Made by a program: the position numbers and the translations under genes | Shown here: piece after piece, positions 1 to 12,329 of the stretch | How the letters are laid out: each line of letters opens with the position of its first letter | Position numbering within the stretch: position 1 is the first letter of the stretch | Notes under the pieces: generated by a model | What the model saw: the letters and a program-made list of their open reading frames with translations, nothing else | Database searches by the model: none | Told to the model about the DNA's origin: nothing | Assembly: GCA_013115135.1 (NCBI GenBank) | Contig: JABANP010000026.1 | Location: 1 to 64,000, forward strand | Direction of reading: 5' to 3' | From: Perkinsus olseni | Lineage: Eukaryota; Perkinsozoa; Perkinsida; Perkinsidae | Length of the DNA: 64,000 nucleotides

Positions 1-3000
1 TCAGTGTTCGGGTGAAAGGTATTCGCCGAAGATGAGAGGCCGAGCTGCAGCGTATGAGGTTTTCATCGGAGCAAGAGAAGTCACTTTGGGCGATCCATCC
101 CGAGAAAATGGAACGACGATTGATCCAATAGAATCACAGGTGGTGATGTCGGCCAAAATGACATAGGGTGACCCCTGTCTCGTCGGCTGAGGACGCCGTT
201 TACGGTCTTGAAGAAAAACTTCTTCAACAACTCTCGAGTCGGTCTAATTATTTCATGACAATTCTCCTGAAGCCGACTCCTGGAAGCGCAACCGATCCCG
301 ATGAGCAGGAAGCGCGCCAGGATCGCGGGCAAAAAGCTTCCTCGTCACGCGTTCCTTGCGCATGCGTGTGGCGTCAGCGATCACCGAACAAGCGAGGAGG
401 AGAAAAAGAACTCTCCGAGGATCTTAATATAAGGGAATGCTCTTGAGGAGATACCAAGGGACAGCAACATCCGCAAACGTCACGGTAAAAGGAGACACGA
501 CAAGACCAGCAGAGACGGCAGTGGGCCTTAGTGACGCGGTGGCTCACAGTGTGCGGCGACCCTCATTCATCCATCTTTCGATACCATCGCGATAACCATC
601 AACGCCAAATCATTATTCTGGAGTTGTGCCGGACCTCTGCTGCCGTAACAGCGAAACTCCTCGGTCGCCATAACAAACAGCTCATCCGATAACTTTCTTA
701 TTTTCCTGCACTCGCGTTAAGGCACCTCGTTTTCAACGTATTTTACCTCAAAGCGAGGTTTCACTCTAGAGTTCGGATCTAACAACACATTCTCGATGCT
801 GTGTGATGCTCCTTGTCGAACGATGAAACAACAACTACAGGATTCTTCAAGCCGCACGCTAAGACGCACGAACGATGTTAGTGCACAAACTATCAAGCAC
901 TAGAATGAAGGTTTCTCATCAGCGGGCAAAGAAAGGGATGTTTGAATGGACGCTCGTGGGCGAGGCTAAAGATACCAGTTAGCTATCTGTTCAGGAATCG
1001 ATCGGAGGCTCCTTCGTTGGGATAAAGAAGCCCACTCCGACGTACGACATATCGTCATCTCGGCCCTCATAGCCCAGTGTAAAGCTCGGGCGCCCAACTA
1101 GCACGCAAACGCACTCCAAACCCGAACGAGTGTCAGTTTATCAATCTCCAGTCTCCACGATGTGCTTCCATGCCGCTGTGGTAGCTCTGCTGTCCTCGAT
1201 CCGCACAGAGTGCTTCAATCAAATGCGGAATCCCAACGCCTGCATAGGCTATGCCCTCACTGGAGGATTCCTTTGCGCTAGGAGACTGGCAAATCTATTG
1301 GTCATCCAGGTTTAAATCCCCACCGATGACTGCGGCAACTACAATCGGATATACCAGTCCTGTGCCCAGACTCCCATCACCTGACACGCCTGGACCACTA
1401 AGGCGACTCCTGATTTTAAGTGATACATCGTGATCCATTGCTTTCTTGTTGCCAGCTTTTGCATCCATCTGCAAAATCTTGCCGAAATCACTACCAACTC
1501 TATTCCATTGTATTCGAAGTCCGCAACTATCATCTACCTCTTGAACAATTCTTGCATCCATTCTGGATCACACAATGCAAAATTCAAGATATCTTCAAGC
1601 TGCAACGCCATTATTCTTGACCCTGCTGGATGCTGTGATGCTGCGCATCCTAAGCACTCACAGACTCAAGGTCCCCGCCTGAAGCTCAACAGCTCAGCCA
1701 ATTCTAATGATTCCCGATGGGTCACTTTACCTAGTTTGCTGCATGGACGCAAAATTACGATCAATATAATCAGGAATATTGGATAAGGACTGCCATCATA
1801 GGAGATGATGACGCATCGTAATCCTCACATTCTCGATCAATACGTCGCCCGTAAGGTATCTCTCCTAGCCCGCCGTGCATATGGTGTGTCTTGTACCATT
1901 GATTTCAAAGCGAAAATTGAGAGCCACAGGTGAGTCACAATACAAGACCATCTCGACTACGCCAACGAACATGCTCTCGACGGCAAATTCTCAGTTCCGA
2001 AAAGCTTTGGATCATCTCAAACTCTCATTTCGGCGTACTGTCCAGTGATTATCTCATCACCACGACGCTATCGACAAAACAAAATGAAGACCGCAGGCTC
2101 TCGGCAGTATCGTAATGATTGTAAGCTACTACGAGCTGGCATGATATCCCTTCTACCCAATCAGCATCTCCAGCCGAAGGTCTGTTGTAAAACGCCAGCC
2201 GTAGCTGCACATTGATACGATATACCTATTCTCTTAATATCCATTCACCGGAATACTGCCCCGAAGTCAAAAGGTGGTATCTCTCGCACTTTCTTGGCTG
2301 AACACAAGTCACCAAACTGCATTCTCGCCGTGCGCACAACTGAGTCAGTTTCCGCCGACCTCCAACAGTGCCTGGTCTGCGATCCCGAGTGGACCTCCAA
2401 CCAGGTAATCCATGATATTCATTGCCAAAATGATTAAATCCTGCCATTAAGATACTCCGGCACTCAACGACCGCGGCGAACTCCTTTCCAGAAGCGGCAT
2501 CAGAACTCTGGGTAGGAGCCCGACTCGTTGAAACGCTATCGGAAAACTGCGGAAGGCCTCAGATCCATAAAATCGTCCAACTGCTTGAAAACCTCGTGAG
2601 CAAGCTCCCAGCAAAGGTCGACAATTCCAGCACATAACCGAACACACCAAAATTGCAGCTCATCGCGGTTCGCGCCACCCGAAGGCGACGCCTCATCGAC
2701 CAAACACAAACATCAAACTACCGTGGTCTTCAGGAGTTGCGAGTCTTTAAACTCGCGCGCGACAACTATCAAGGAGCACAAATACCCTGCCTAACTGATA
2801 CTGCAGGAGCCGCTCATAACAGAAGAATCGACTCGAAGATCTTGCTAACCTGCCGAACAGAAGCGCTGACAGCGACTTGGCCCATAAGACGATAATGATT
2901 CGGCAACGCAACCTACATTTTTGACGACCTATCAATGAATGCTCGTAACCGGACTCACGGCCGCAGGCGTATACCGAACATGCTCCGAACGACGATACGC

Positions 3001-6000
3001 CACTCTCATAACGGAAGGGCGTGAAGTACGCCTACTGTTTAAGCTATGTTCGTAGCATAGCGAATTTCCATGAATGACCAACCAGTCTTTACGCGCACGT
3101 GCGCTCGAAACTACTATAAAGGAGCGAGTGTTCCAAATAAGCGATTGAAAACATCAGGGAAACCTACAGGGACTGGGAGTCAGGGGCGGTGACCGACGGA
3201 CCGCAGGCAGTGAAGGGCGACAAGAACTTCCCGAATGCCCTTCTATGGCCTTCAACGTTCCTGCGTTTGGCTGCGCGATTCAAACCCTACGCGATGGCGC
3301 GCAGCACATTGAGGACCACCCCGGATATTGGGGTAGATCAGGCTCACCGTAGTCTCGGTTAGTGGGTGGGTGGGATTGATCGGCTGCAAACTGCAGAGCC
3401 GCTCAGATTAAATTCACGAAGGGGACTAGGGCTACACATCGTCCTCTATGGCGAAACGCAGACCAACCACCGATCAAACTTCATGCCGCACCATCTTCAA
3501 GACAAATTAATCGACTCGCGCAGAGCTGCAGGGTCGCTCAAATCATTACCGAAAACAACGAGAACAAACTGACAGACGAAGATTGGCTGGATCTAACGCG
3601 TTTACAGAACCGCCTCCACTTTCGTCGAGAAGATATCCACGGTATCGCGACAGTACTAGGATATTACACCTGACAACGATCAGTATTGAGAAGGTGAACC
3701 CGCCCCGGCAACTCCTGCAATGCTACCTAAAAATATTAATACTTAAAACCGGTTCACCATTCGTTACCCCTCCGCGCGGCGTTTGGCACCACGGGCTCCG
3801 TTAACGACCATTATTGGCAGAAGTGCCAATAACCAATTCATGGCCGTTCCAGCTCATCGTCCTCTATTCATTGCAGGATTAAAAACAATAACGACAAAAT
3901 CCAACCGCACGTCCCCAAGCATACACTTAGGCCAAGCAGCGCTGACGGATACAGAGTGTGGCCCACTTCGATGTATCAACCAGGCATGAGGTGCGAGGGA
4001 CTTGCTGTTACCTTCGGACATACCCGTTGAAGCCTCTCATTCCCGCCTAGCCGTCAAAAATATCGCTGAAACAGAGACCGCACGATCACCATGGCTACAC
4101 ACGCGTCGGCGGGCACTCCACTGTCTACAACCTACGAAACAACACGTACGCCACGATACTCTTCGCCTCTATGGATTGGCCATTCCACCGGGCTTATAGC
4201 ATTCCGGCGATACCTTGAATACAGCTCATCATACTCCGTATCGGACAGTCTCGCCTGTAGACGCCTTGACGCTGAAAGTCCTCCAGGTCGCATTTGTAAG
4301 CCGTACTAAGGCTATAAAGTTGTGAATGTTGCTGCAAGCTGACCCGAAAAGGCTCCTTTCCTGGACCTGCTGTAAGCCTCGAGACCCGCCACCTCGATAA
4401 ATGAATTTGCTCGTTAATACCTCCTCATTCGCGGGTCTCTGGCAATTGGATGCTGTTCATGGTCAGAAAAACAAGTGGAACATCATCGTTTTACGTCATT
4501 CGGAAGTTTATTCCTCTACCCAAATTTGAGGTGGTTGCATCTGGTCGAAGGCATCCGCAGCAACCCAAAGCATATGAAAGGTTGTCGGTCAGTTCTTTAT
4601 CATTGCGGTCAGGACTGTTCGCTGAAACGGTCGTATTTGGTCTCTGACATGGAGCTTATCGGGACATCGCCAGAGAGAGGCCCCGGAATTTCTTCAGCAA
4701 ATGGTTTCAAATCTCGGGAAGGACGCTTTGCGCCATCGAGGAACGCCGGGAAGGAGGGAGGATTGGCAAGGACCCACTATGAAATGAAAACGATCGAAGT
4801 TTCCGCTTGCTTGCATGATCTCTGCTCCGGTGGCAGAAGAGTCCTGGTGGAACGTGGATGTTCGCTGCTGATGATGACTATGACATCTTGTCGATTCGCT
4901 TGTTCGGCAATGCGCTTGGTTGGCTGATTGAGCTGGCCCTACGGGTTGGCTTATGCTGCTTTGTCGAGCCCAAACCGCGACATGGAACCATAACCGTTAG
5001 AACCGAAGAAAGACTGCGTCTCTGCGCTGAGTCCGCAACCGCTCTATACGCCAGGTCTGGACCAGCCGCGTCGGAATGTGAGGCGTTAAATCATCGCCAG
5101 CTAAGAAGCGTAAACCAAGCCGCCTTCAGCGCCACTCTGGAACGACTTCCTCAACAGTAGCGTTCAGCTTCAACTCCAGAACTCGAGATCGGCCTTCACC
5201 CCATGGACGTGCCCATCCTGCACAATCCGCTCCTCGAACGCTTTCTCTCCTACGCTGCGGTGGCGTCAGATGGCTGGATTGAACCGTATTTGTCCGTTCG
5301 CTTTATCAGTTCACGGAAGATTGAAGAATTGAGCGGCGTCTGGGGATATCATGGCATCGTACCGGAATCGGCGGAGAGGCTGGAAGGTTCCGGTATTGCG
5401 GAGTAACGCCGGGAGGATCTCGGCTTCATGGACTGCTGCTATAATTCTGAAAGCATGCGGTTGACTGAAGCAGGCTTGCCGGAAGGTCTACAGATGTGTT
5501 TCAGATTCAGCAGCAGCCGGTACCAGGGCACGCTTTGCATGAGATTGCTGAAACGCCCTCTGCCTCAATCCAAGGGGCGGAAAGAGAGCCCGGGGCAGAA
5601 GTTCTCACGGCTCGAACACGGAGGCGAGCTACGAAAGAGCTGCAGCAGCTACACCCTTCCCTACATGCCTGTATCTCGAGACTCTTCAAGGTGGAGCTAT
5701 TCCCCTTGTATGTGGCTCGCGGTTGGCCGAAAGTGGGATTGGTAGTGGGGATTTTCACTCCAGCAGAAGTCACTGCCGGCTTCTTCATCGTGGTCTACTG
5801 AGCAAAGTAAAGTTCTCGGCGTTCAGGCCCTGTTATTCCTGGTGTAAATTCATGAAGGCCTGCATACACGGCAGCTTCCGCGAAAGTGGGTACGATTAAT
5901 AAAACTGACCAGCGGAACTTTCCCTTCGGCTGGTGTCAGCAGGCCAGTCCTTCCGATCAGAACGCAATAACTGTGTACTTGCCGACAAACCTGAAAGCGC

Positions 6001-7429
6001 GCATTTGAAGGTCACTGTATTGCAGAGAAAATATCGGGCGTTGCGTGGGGACAAGGATTCAGGTAAATCAATGCGAAAAAGCTCCAAGTCAGCGGTCTTA
6101 GTATACCGCAGTACTAGATCTGTACGCTTCATTATGACCCTATTTCAAAGGCAGACATTTCACCCCATATATCATGACAGGAGCTTCATGTCGGAGACTT
6201 GATGAATGACGGTTTGCCGCGATCGCTTCATCTCTTAAGACCGGTACGTTGGCTCACTCCGGATAGGACAGACGCAGACCAAGCGATGTAGATCCTAAGT
6301 TCGTTTTCGGAGGTATGGACCTAGACAGTGCCCTGGCAAAACATCTTGCTGAAAGAGACATTCGATATTTCGCGGCCTATGCTTCAGTACTTTGATATCT
6401 CGCGCAGGCTCGGCAGGGGTTTGAGATCAGTATACGACTGGCTTCCTCGGGATTACTTGAAGGACTTCTGCGTCGGAGCGGATGATGCGGAAGGGAAGAG
6501 GCCGCCGTGGCAGAGACAAAGACCCACCGTAAACCATTCTAAACTAGTTGAAGTGCCTTTTCTCGTTGGCTAATTTGAACTCATCAAGACCTCGCTTTGT
6601 TGGTGCCATCCCGGGCTGACTGGTGCCACTTTCTTCTTGCTGTCGGGCTGCCTCCAGTTCAAACTACCCTACTATCGAAGTTATTGAAGGTCGAACCGTC
6701 AGTCGCGGTCGGTGATTACTTTAGTTCTTTATGACTTTAGCGTACGCCAGGTAGCTACTGTTCATTCCGAGTTACGGTCGCGGTCTACCTGCTGGCAACC
6801 TCGCTGCGGGCAGGGCCTCGCGTTCAAACAAGACGAATCGTTCGCCACCTCATTCGAAAGGTCACGAGATGCTGCGAGTGCACTCGATAGCGACGAAGAG
6901 GTCGGCTCTGGCGTTGACACCGACCAGGACAGAATGCCACGACGTGTGAATACTTAATTCTGGTGCGGCGTCTACTGTCAAGTGGTGTTAACTCACGACG
7001 TGTGACGTGCAACGCAATCGCTCATGACGTTGGACTCATGTTCACTGTCAGTAGGCCTCGAATATCGCATACTTTTACTGAATTCCAGTACAGCATATTA
7101 CTTTGCAGTGAGGACGATCGCAACGTGTGGACGAAGACGTCGAGAATCTCGGTATATTATACGGTTTTATAGTCAAGCAGCGCACACAATATCGACAGGA
7201 CGGGCATTGGTATTGCTGGCATCGGCCCTGGAACAGGACATGTTTGCATGCGCTGGGTAGCTAGTGATAAGTTGGGAATTTCACTTGCTATCCATGGCGG
7301 TGGAATCTCAAGCTTGAATCGCAATTCGGCATGAAGAGCGCTATTTCTTCATGAATTAATTTTTAGTTTCTATTCATCATGAAGCAAAGCCGCAGTTGAA
7401 ATTGACTCTCTCGATTTTTGACAGAACAC
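1..7429. other. No supportable gene (gene-poor stretch)
   Basis: All six frames are interrupted by frequent stops, and the longest open stretches (for example 4475-4927 +) match no family I recognise. A weak resemblance of the 4.8-5.0 kb plus-strand reading to a reverse transcriptase AD-D neighbourhood was considered, but it is too poor to annotate. No tRNA cloverleaf, rRNA, microsatellite or clear terminal repeat was seen. Base composition is like the rest of the window. The stretch may be intergenic DNA or fully decayed genes, as it lies directly upstream of a recognisable pseudogene. Confidence 0.5.
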
Positions 7430-9170
7430 TCGCAGGAAGCCAGGCTTTCTGAGGTCAGAGATCGCCTCAATCCCGATCATCGTAATAGGTTTGGTACGCT
7501 AGTCTCCGTATGGTGAGATGCAGACCGGCTTTAATCGCATCAATTGTTTTGACTGGCGTTACCGACGCTTTAAAGGTTTATGTATGCAATTTGGTCAGAG
7601 TTTGGTGAGAGATCGCCTCTCCGAGAGAGGTGTTATCTTTTAGTTATGATGGACGACTGTAACTCTCGTCAGTTCAGCAACGCTGGCTTCAATGTATTCC
7701 TCACGAAGGATGCTGGTATCTACCTCTTCCTCGATGAATTGCATTACTCCTTCAATCCATTCTCTTGATTATTCGCTTTCATGCTCTTGCTGGTGGTGGT
7801 CAGATGACAGCCTCTCACAACTAAAACGAATTACAATGGAACCAAGGTCTCACGGTGATAACGATAACCAGATCATTCCCCAATTGTTCAAAATTTGAGC
7901 TAAGATTGCCGACAAACTTAACGCCATGGAAGATGCTTTTGGATTTGTTAGATTTGGATACCATATTTTACTGAAAAGGACAAGTCAGAACTATCGATCC
8001 TTGCGATGGTACCTTTGTACACCTACATCGGTCTGAACATCTGAGCTACCGTTTCTGACCCTCAACTTAAGGTTGCCATGAGTTCGTCACGGCGTACAGG
8101 GTGTGGGTCTTCCATTTTACGGCGGTTTGACGGAGAAGTTTGGTTTCCTAAGGATTAATGTTTCGGTCGTTAGAGCTCAGGCCCATCCTGATCCTGAGTT
8201 CTCGCCGCTGCGTTCGCTAATCCATGACCGAAAAGGATATGCTCCTCGATAACGAGGTGAGCAACATAAGCTCTCGATGAGGATGCTGGTGTATGTGTTG
8301 GCAATGATCCCTGTCGTTGACTGCGCTTCATCGCGAGAAGCAGAAGGATGTGGGTCATGGCATCAATTGCTGGTGGCGAGCTTGGCTCCCATCTTCGGCG
8401 CGATTGGCAATTGTTGATGGCCCATCGTCGTGGTGTCGATCCCTGGAACTGCTCCTGTTCATCAACTCGGCGGTGTCCTCTGAGATGCCGGAAGGCGTTA
8501 TCTGGTTGCCACGGTGGAGTCTGCGTTGATGCTCCTGACGAGGCTTCAAGTGGATGACTAACAAGTCATTGGAGATGACCGCCAAACACCCCTAATTTGG
8601 TTCACTGTACGGCTTACGAGGGAGGCACTAGGAAGTGCTCTCACTATGAGCATTACTGATAAGGATGTGGTGTCAGCGCTTGCAGTGTGTGGTGTGAGAT
8701 GGCTAACTATTGGCGTAAGGAGAAGGTATCACTCTTCTCGAACGACTAAATGAACTCCGCAAGATGGTCGGCTACTTTGCTCAACATAATGGATTTACTT
8801 CATTTGCGATGACCCCAAGGTTATGAAAACGATGTTTGATGAGTTCCGCAATAACGGTAATTACAAGACCGAGTTGGGCTCGTCTAAGATAGCTGATGTT
8901 CGTGATGTCACTCTTGGTTATGATTCAAGGAATAAGGATAAGAAGTCTACCTTGCCAATGACTCCTGATGCTCAAATGATTACCCTCTACTTTGATAATC
9001 AAGCTACCGTCACCGTTCGTGGATCTGGCACCGAACCCAAGGTGAAGTACTACTGTGAGGCGAACGATAAGGAGAGTATGGAGAAGGCTCAGGAGAAGTT
9101 GGAGGTTGTCGTTAACAATGTCATCGACTATTTCCTTCAACCCAAGAAATACAATTTGGGTACTCGATAA
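7430..9170 (+). pseudogene. Phosphoglucomutase-2/phosphopentomutase-type relic
   Basis: Read across frames, the plus strand gives the PGM2 order of motifs: an N-terminal piece DRLNPDHRNRFGT (about 7.46 kb), GVIFSYDGR (7.63 kb), the phosphoserine loop MTASHN (7.80 kb), GDNDNQIIPQLFK (7.85 kb), HGVQGVGLPFYG (8.1 kb), HPDPEFSPL (8.18 kb), the sugar-binding GFKWM-NKSLEMTAK (8.55 kb), TMSITDKDVVSALAV (8.65 kb), and an intact C-terminal stretch with the phosphate-binding VRGSGTEPKVKYY (9.02 kb). The family enzyme moves phosphate between positions on glucose or pentoses in the cytosol. Here these motifs sit in all three frames. Stops fall inside conserved segments, such as after QLFK, without GT-AG introns that would repair them. 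Only the last 116 codons (8823-9170) stay open. A low-quality assembly could mimic this, but the number of breaks favours true decay. Confidence 0.82.
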
Positions 9171-9179
9171 GAACATTCA

Positions 9180-9597
9180 TTAGTCCGCCGCTCCGATCCC
9201 GGAGAATTCTGGGTTTCGATTACGCGGTTTATTACCATTAAGACATTTATCAGGATCCCCATTCTTTCATGGGATTTATAGTTCATGCGGTGCGGTTGAG
9301 TTTAGTGTTCGGGTGAAGGTATACCTAGAGAGGCGGCATCAGATGGCCTTTGTCTTACGAGTACAACTTGATGAAGCGCCATAGCCGGTAGTGGTAATCA
9401 ACGATTCGGCGGTAAGCCCAGCGAAAAATGAAACATTCTTGACGGAATCTCTCATGTTATAGGACCGCTGGTCTTCTATTCTACGAGCTATTCTGACGAC
9501 TGGCATGTTCCGTCCTCTTCGCGGTTCATGAACAAAAGCTTATCAGTCTCCGAAACCTTGGATTGCCGAAACATCGTCGAAAACATGCAACAAAGGG
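9180..9597. other. Intergenic, nothing recognised
   Basis: The stretch is stop-rich in all frames and separates the end of the phosphoglucomutase relic from the next minus-strand reading frame. A 15-20 bp string near 9304 resembles the first bases of the window but extends no further, so it is not called a repeat. Confidence 0.4.
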
Positions 9598-9850
9598 TCA
9601 TTTGCCATAATGCAGAGGCTCTTCCTGCTTCTCGTCTTTAAACTCCTCTTTGGTCGTGCCTTTCTCGTGGCCCTTCTTGCCTCTTATGTTCTCGTAAGCT
9701 TTCTTCGCCAACCGCTCCAGATGCCGTTTGGTCTCCTCTGGGACGTACTCGCGGGCGTTTCGACGATTCACTCGCTTGGGAAATCGCCACAAATCGCCCC
9801 ACACTACTTTACGAGAGAAACGATACCTAAGGCAAAACGAAAGCACCATC
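9598..9850 (-). CDS. Small basic protein, 3' exon (unrecognised)
   Basis: An open stretch of about 80 codons reads with a charged, coding-like composition (for example WGDLWRFPKRVNRR, then VPEETKRHLERLAKKAY), ends in a Lys/Glu-rich tail and a TGA stop, and is preceded by a plausible acceptor (TTGCCTTAG) near 9843. The middle is predicted helical and strongly basic, like many small ribosomal or mitochondrial-ribosomal proteins, but I cannot name a family. A first exon upstream (9.86-9.95 kb) is possible but not defined. The overlapping plus-strand frame (9728-10114) looks less protein-like and is treated as a shadow. It lies 3' of METTL17 on the same strand. Confidence 0.4.
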
Positions 9851-10194
9851 AAGACCGGCATCATCCTCGGTCAACGACGTCGCTACCGCACGAACCGGAT
9901 CACAGTAGGACAACGTCCGCATATGGCGATTCCCAACTTCACGTCAAACATGAATGATGAAGCCAACGAGGTAGAGAGGCCCGCCTACCCCATAGTGTGT
10001 GGCTTGGCTTTCGACACAGAGAGCCTCTCGAAGTTATTAGGGGCACTGCAAGCATCGACTAGAGTGTGGCCCCCCGCCTTTATCGGAGGCATCAGCAGCC
10101 TCGGCCAGAAGTAAGACTTCTCGGCTGCCGTCGGCGCATCTTCTTCCTTATCGTACTTTTGCCGCGGTCCTAAGATTGGAGTCAGGAAACCGCA

Positions 10195-12310
10195 GCAAGC
10201 TGATAGACTAACTCACCCACTCCTTTGCGGACGACTAAGAAGCTGAACTTGTCCCACTCGACATGTCGGGCTTGCGAACCCTTGTTATACACGTAGTGAG
10301 GAAGCCTCTTCCTAGCAAGAGTTAGAATACAGTCCGTATTTCTAGTGGAACCAAACACTCGGCCAAAACGACAGCTCTCAAGACGCTTACAGGGAACGGA
10401 AACGGCGGAATGGAGAACACGAGACTTACACGCCTTGATGGAAGTGACACCAGTCTCTGCCCGTGGTGGCGAGTGGGCACATGGACTCATGTGGGCAAGG
10501 AGCAACGAAGTGAAAGGCCTTAGGCCTGAAGTGAGGCGCATCAACGACAGCTGAGCAGGATTGTCCAACGCACGGAAGTTGCATGATGAATAGCTCTCGA
10601 ATGTGATGGATGAAGCGGAAACCGGTTGGTGTTCCGGCCTCGACGACGACTAGCACTCCGCCGTCCTCTAGCCGATTCCACAGGTTGCGTACCTGAGTTA
10701 GCGACCATTGAGGGAGTGGTCTTGGCCTGGTTGCGAGGCGAATGAGATCCAAAGCAGCTGGTCATGGCAAATCTAGTCGAAACAGCGATTTACCAGCAAG
10801 TCTCGGGCTTCCTGTCCTTTAAGGTGCATCAGGACGTAGCTGACTGTGATGATACTTTGTCTCTGGTTCTTGCTGTCGTATAGTTGGGAGCTCCATTCGA
10901 CATTCGCGGAGAAATCAGAAAGCATGTACCTGATCAGGGCAGTGTGTTCCCTCCTCACGATCGTCACTCAAGTATGCGTTCGCATCGCAGATTTTGCTGT
11001 CATGAGGAGCTACGCAAAAATAAGAATTCAGATAGCCCGGGGGCTAACAGAATACTGAACGACAAATGAGGAAGGAACAAAGAGTCCGAAGCCAGGTCCT
11101 GAGATAACAACTACAGGAGAATCGGTCCAGAGCGGGTTAATGCAATATTCCTCTTCGACCCACAAAGATATTCCGACTCCGCTACTCGCTACCGGTGTCT
11201 ACATGGACATAGAAATTTTCATGAGGTCGGCAACAGGAACCAAAAGTCAAAACAACAGCGAGAGTTGGGAACTATAGTCTGCCTTCTCGAAGCGGTCGCT
11301 GCAAGTTATTTGGGAAGGGTTAGGTACCAGAGGAGCCCTACGAGTATTCAGCGGCGGGCAGTAGAGTCGAATAAGTAGCGCCTGGTTACTTGCCCATCTG
11401 CTTCATGTGCACGCTAGGCTCGATACAGGTGACCTGCTTGATGAGCCTCTGCCCCCATACATCCATTGCTGCACACACTGATGGTGCCGGCCCTGAGCCG
11501 TAGTCGAGAATGGACCTGACCAGAAGCATCCGCACGGCAGCATGGTCGGGCCGATGCAGGCGTCTGTGTCGACAAAGACGAGCCGGGAACTATGGCAGCA
11601 GGCACTTCTTTCACGCTACGTCGGGTTGAAATCCGGACATCGCTTCATGACCTCATGCAGCACTCTGAAGTTCACAGCGTAAGCAGGCGAGAACCTGTCG
11701 ACCCGCACAGGTGGGGCAACTGACTGGATCCTGACCTTTTACCGATGAGCCAGGTAGGCTACCGCGGCCTCGGGAGAGTAGAACTGCTGGTAGAGTCGGT
11801 GACGGCTGTCTTCAGCGTGAGCGATGGACAGCCGTTGGAGCTCAGATATCTCCTGGGACCTCTCGGGCTGAGAGGTACTCATTCATGCTGAACAGCGGCG
11901 TAGTGAGCGGGTACATCGAAGAGCTCCGGCATGGTATGTTTGAGCTCCTGGAAGTGTTGTCCGCCAGTTTATCCGGTCAAGGCGGAGTCTTGTCTCGGCA
12001 TCCTCTTCAGCTTCTCCGGCGGCTTCGCCAGCGGGTCCCCACTTGCTTCTGGCATTGTGGCATTCCAGGTGTCAGCGTATCCGTCGAAGCGAGGAAGCCG
12101 CGAAGTGAGTATCGCTTACACGAATGCTTGCTGGAAGAGGACTCTCCGGCTTACAGCTCAATTGCTGCTTCGACTCTCACGCCTGCCGCTGCATCGCGGC
12201 GTGCGCTCGACGTCCTTCTTGGCTTCGGAAGTCACGCGGGAGGCGATAATCCGGAAGCGGTGCCGTCTTGGATGAGGCGCAGCAGTTCATTCACCAACAG
12301 CTATTTAGAA
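10195..12310 (-). CDS. METTL17: METTL17/Rsm22-type mitochondrial ribosome assembly methyltransferase-like protein
   Basis: Spliced minus-strand gene of the Rsm22 family, which helps assemble the mitochondrial small ribosomal subunit. Reading 5' to 3': NELLRLIQDGT (about 12.28 kb), LYQQFYSPEAAVAYLAHR (11.77 kb), VLHEVMKRCPDFNP (11.65 kb), the SAM-site motif SILDYGSGPAPSVCAAMDVW followed by CIEPSVHM (about 11.4-11.5 kb), ITVSYVLMHL (10.84 kb), GGVLVVVEAGTPTGFR (10.63 kb), APCPHESMCPL with WCHF (10.45 kb) and DKFSFLVVRK (10.23 kb). The Cys residues in the CPH and WCHF segments match the family's metal/Fe-S site. Introns are clear: EARDLL is joined to VRNLW across about 10701-10788, and HQGV to KRLPHY across about 10.30-10.44 kb. 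The first exon and exact ends are unresolved. The SAM motif is altered (GSGPAP), as the family allows. Confidence 0.85.
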
Positions 12311-12329
12311 ATTAGGGTTTAGGAAGTAT

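Noticed and set aside
4475..5160. Possible reverse transcriptase fragment (ADDDYDILS near 4.86 kb)
   Set aside because: Only a short D-D-like string with no flanking RT motifs, endonuclease or poly-A/terminal repeats; could be chance.
1..9340. Direct repeat of the first 20 bases of the window near 9304 as LTRs of an element
   Set aside because: Match ends after about 20 bp with a gap, no target-site duplication or element genes between.
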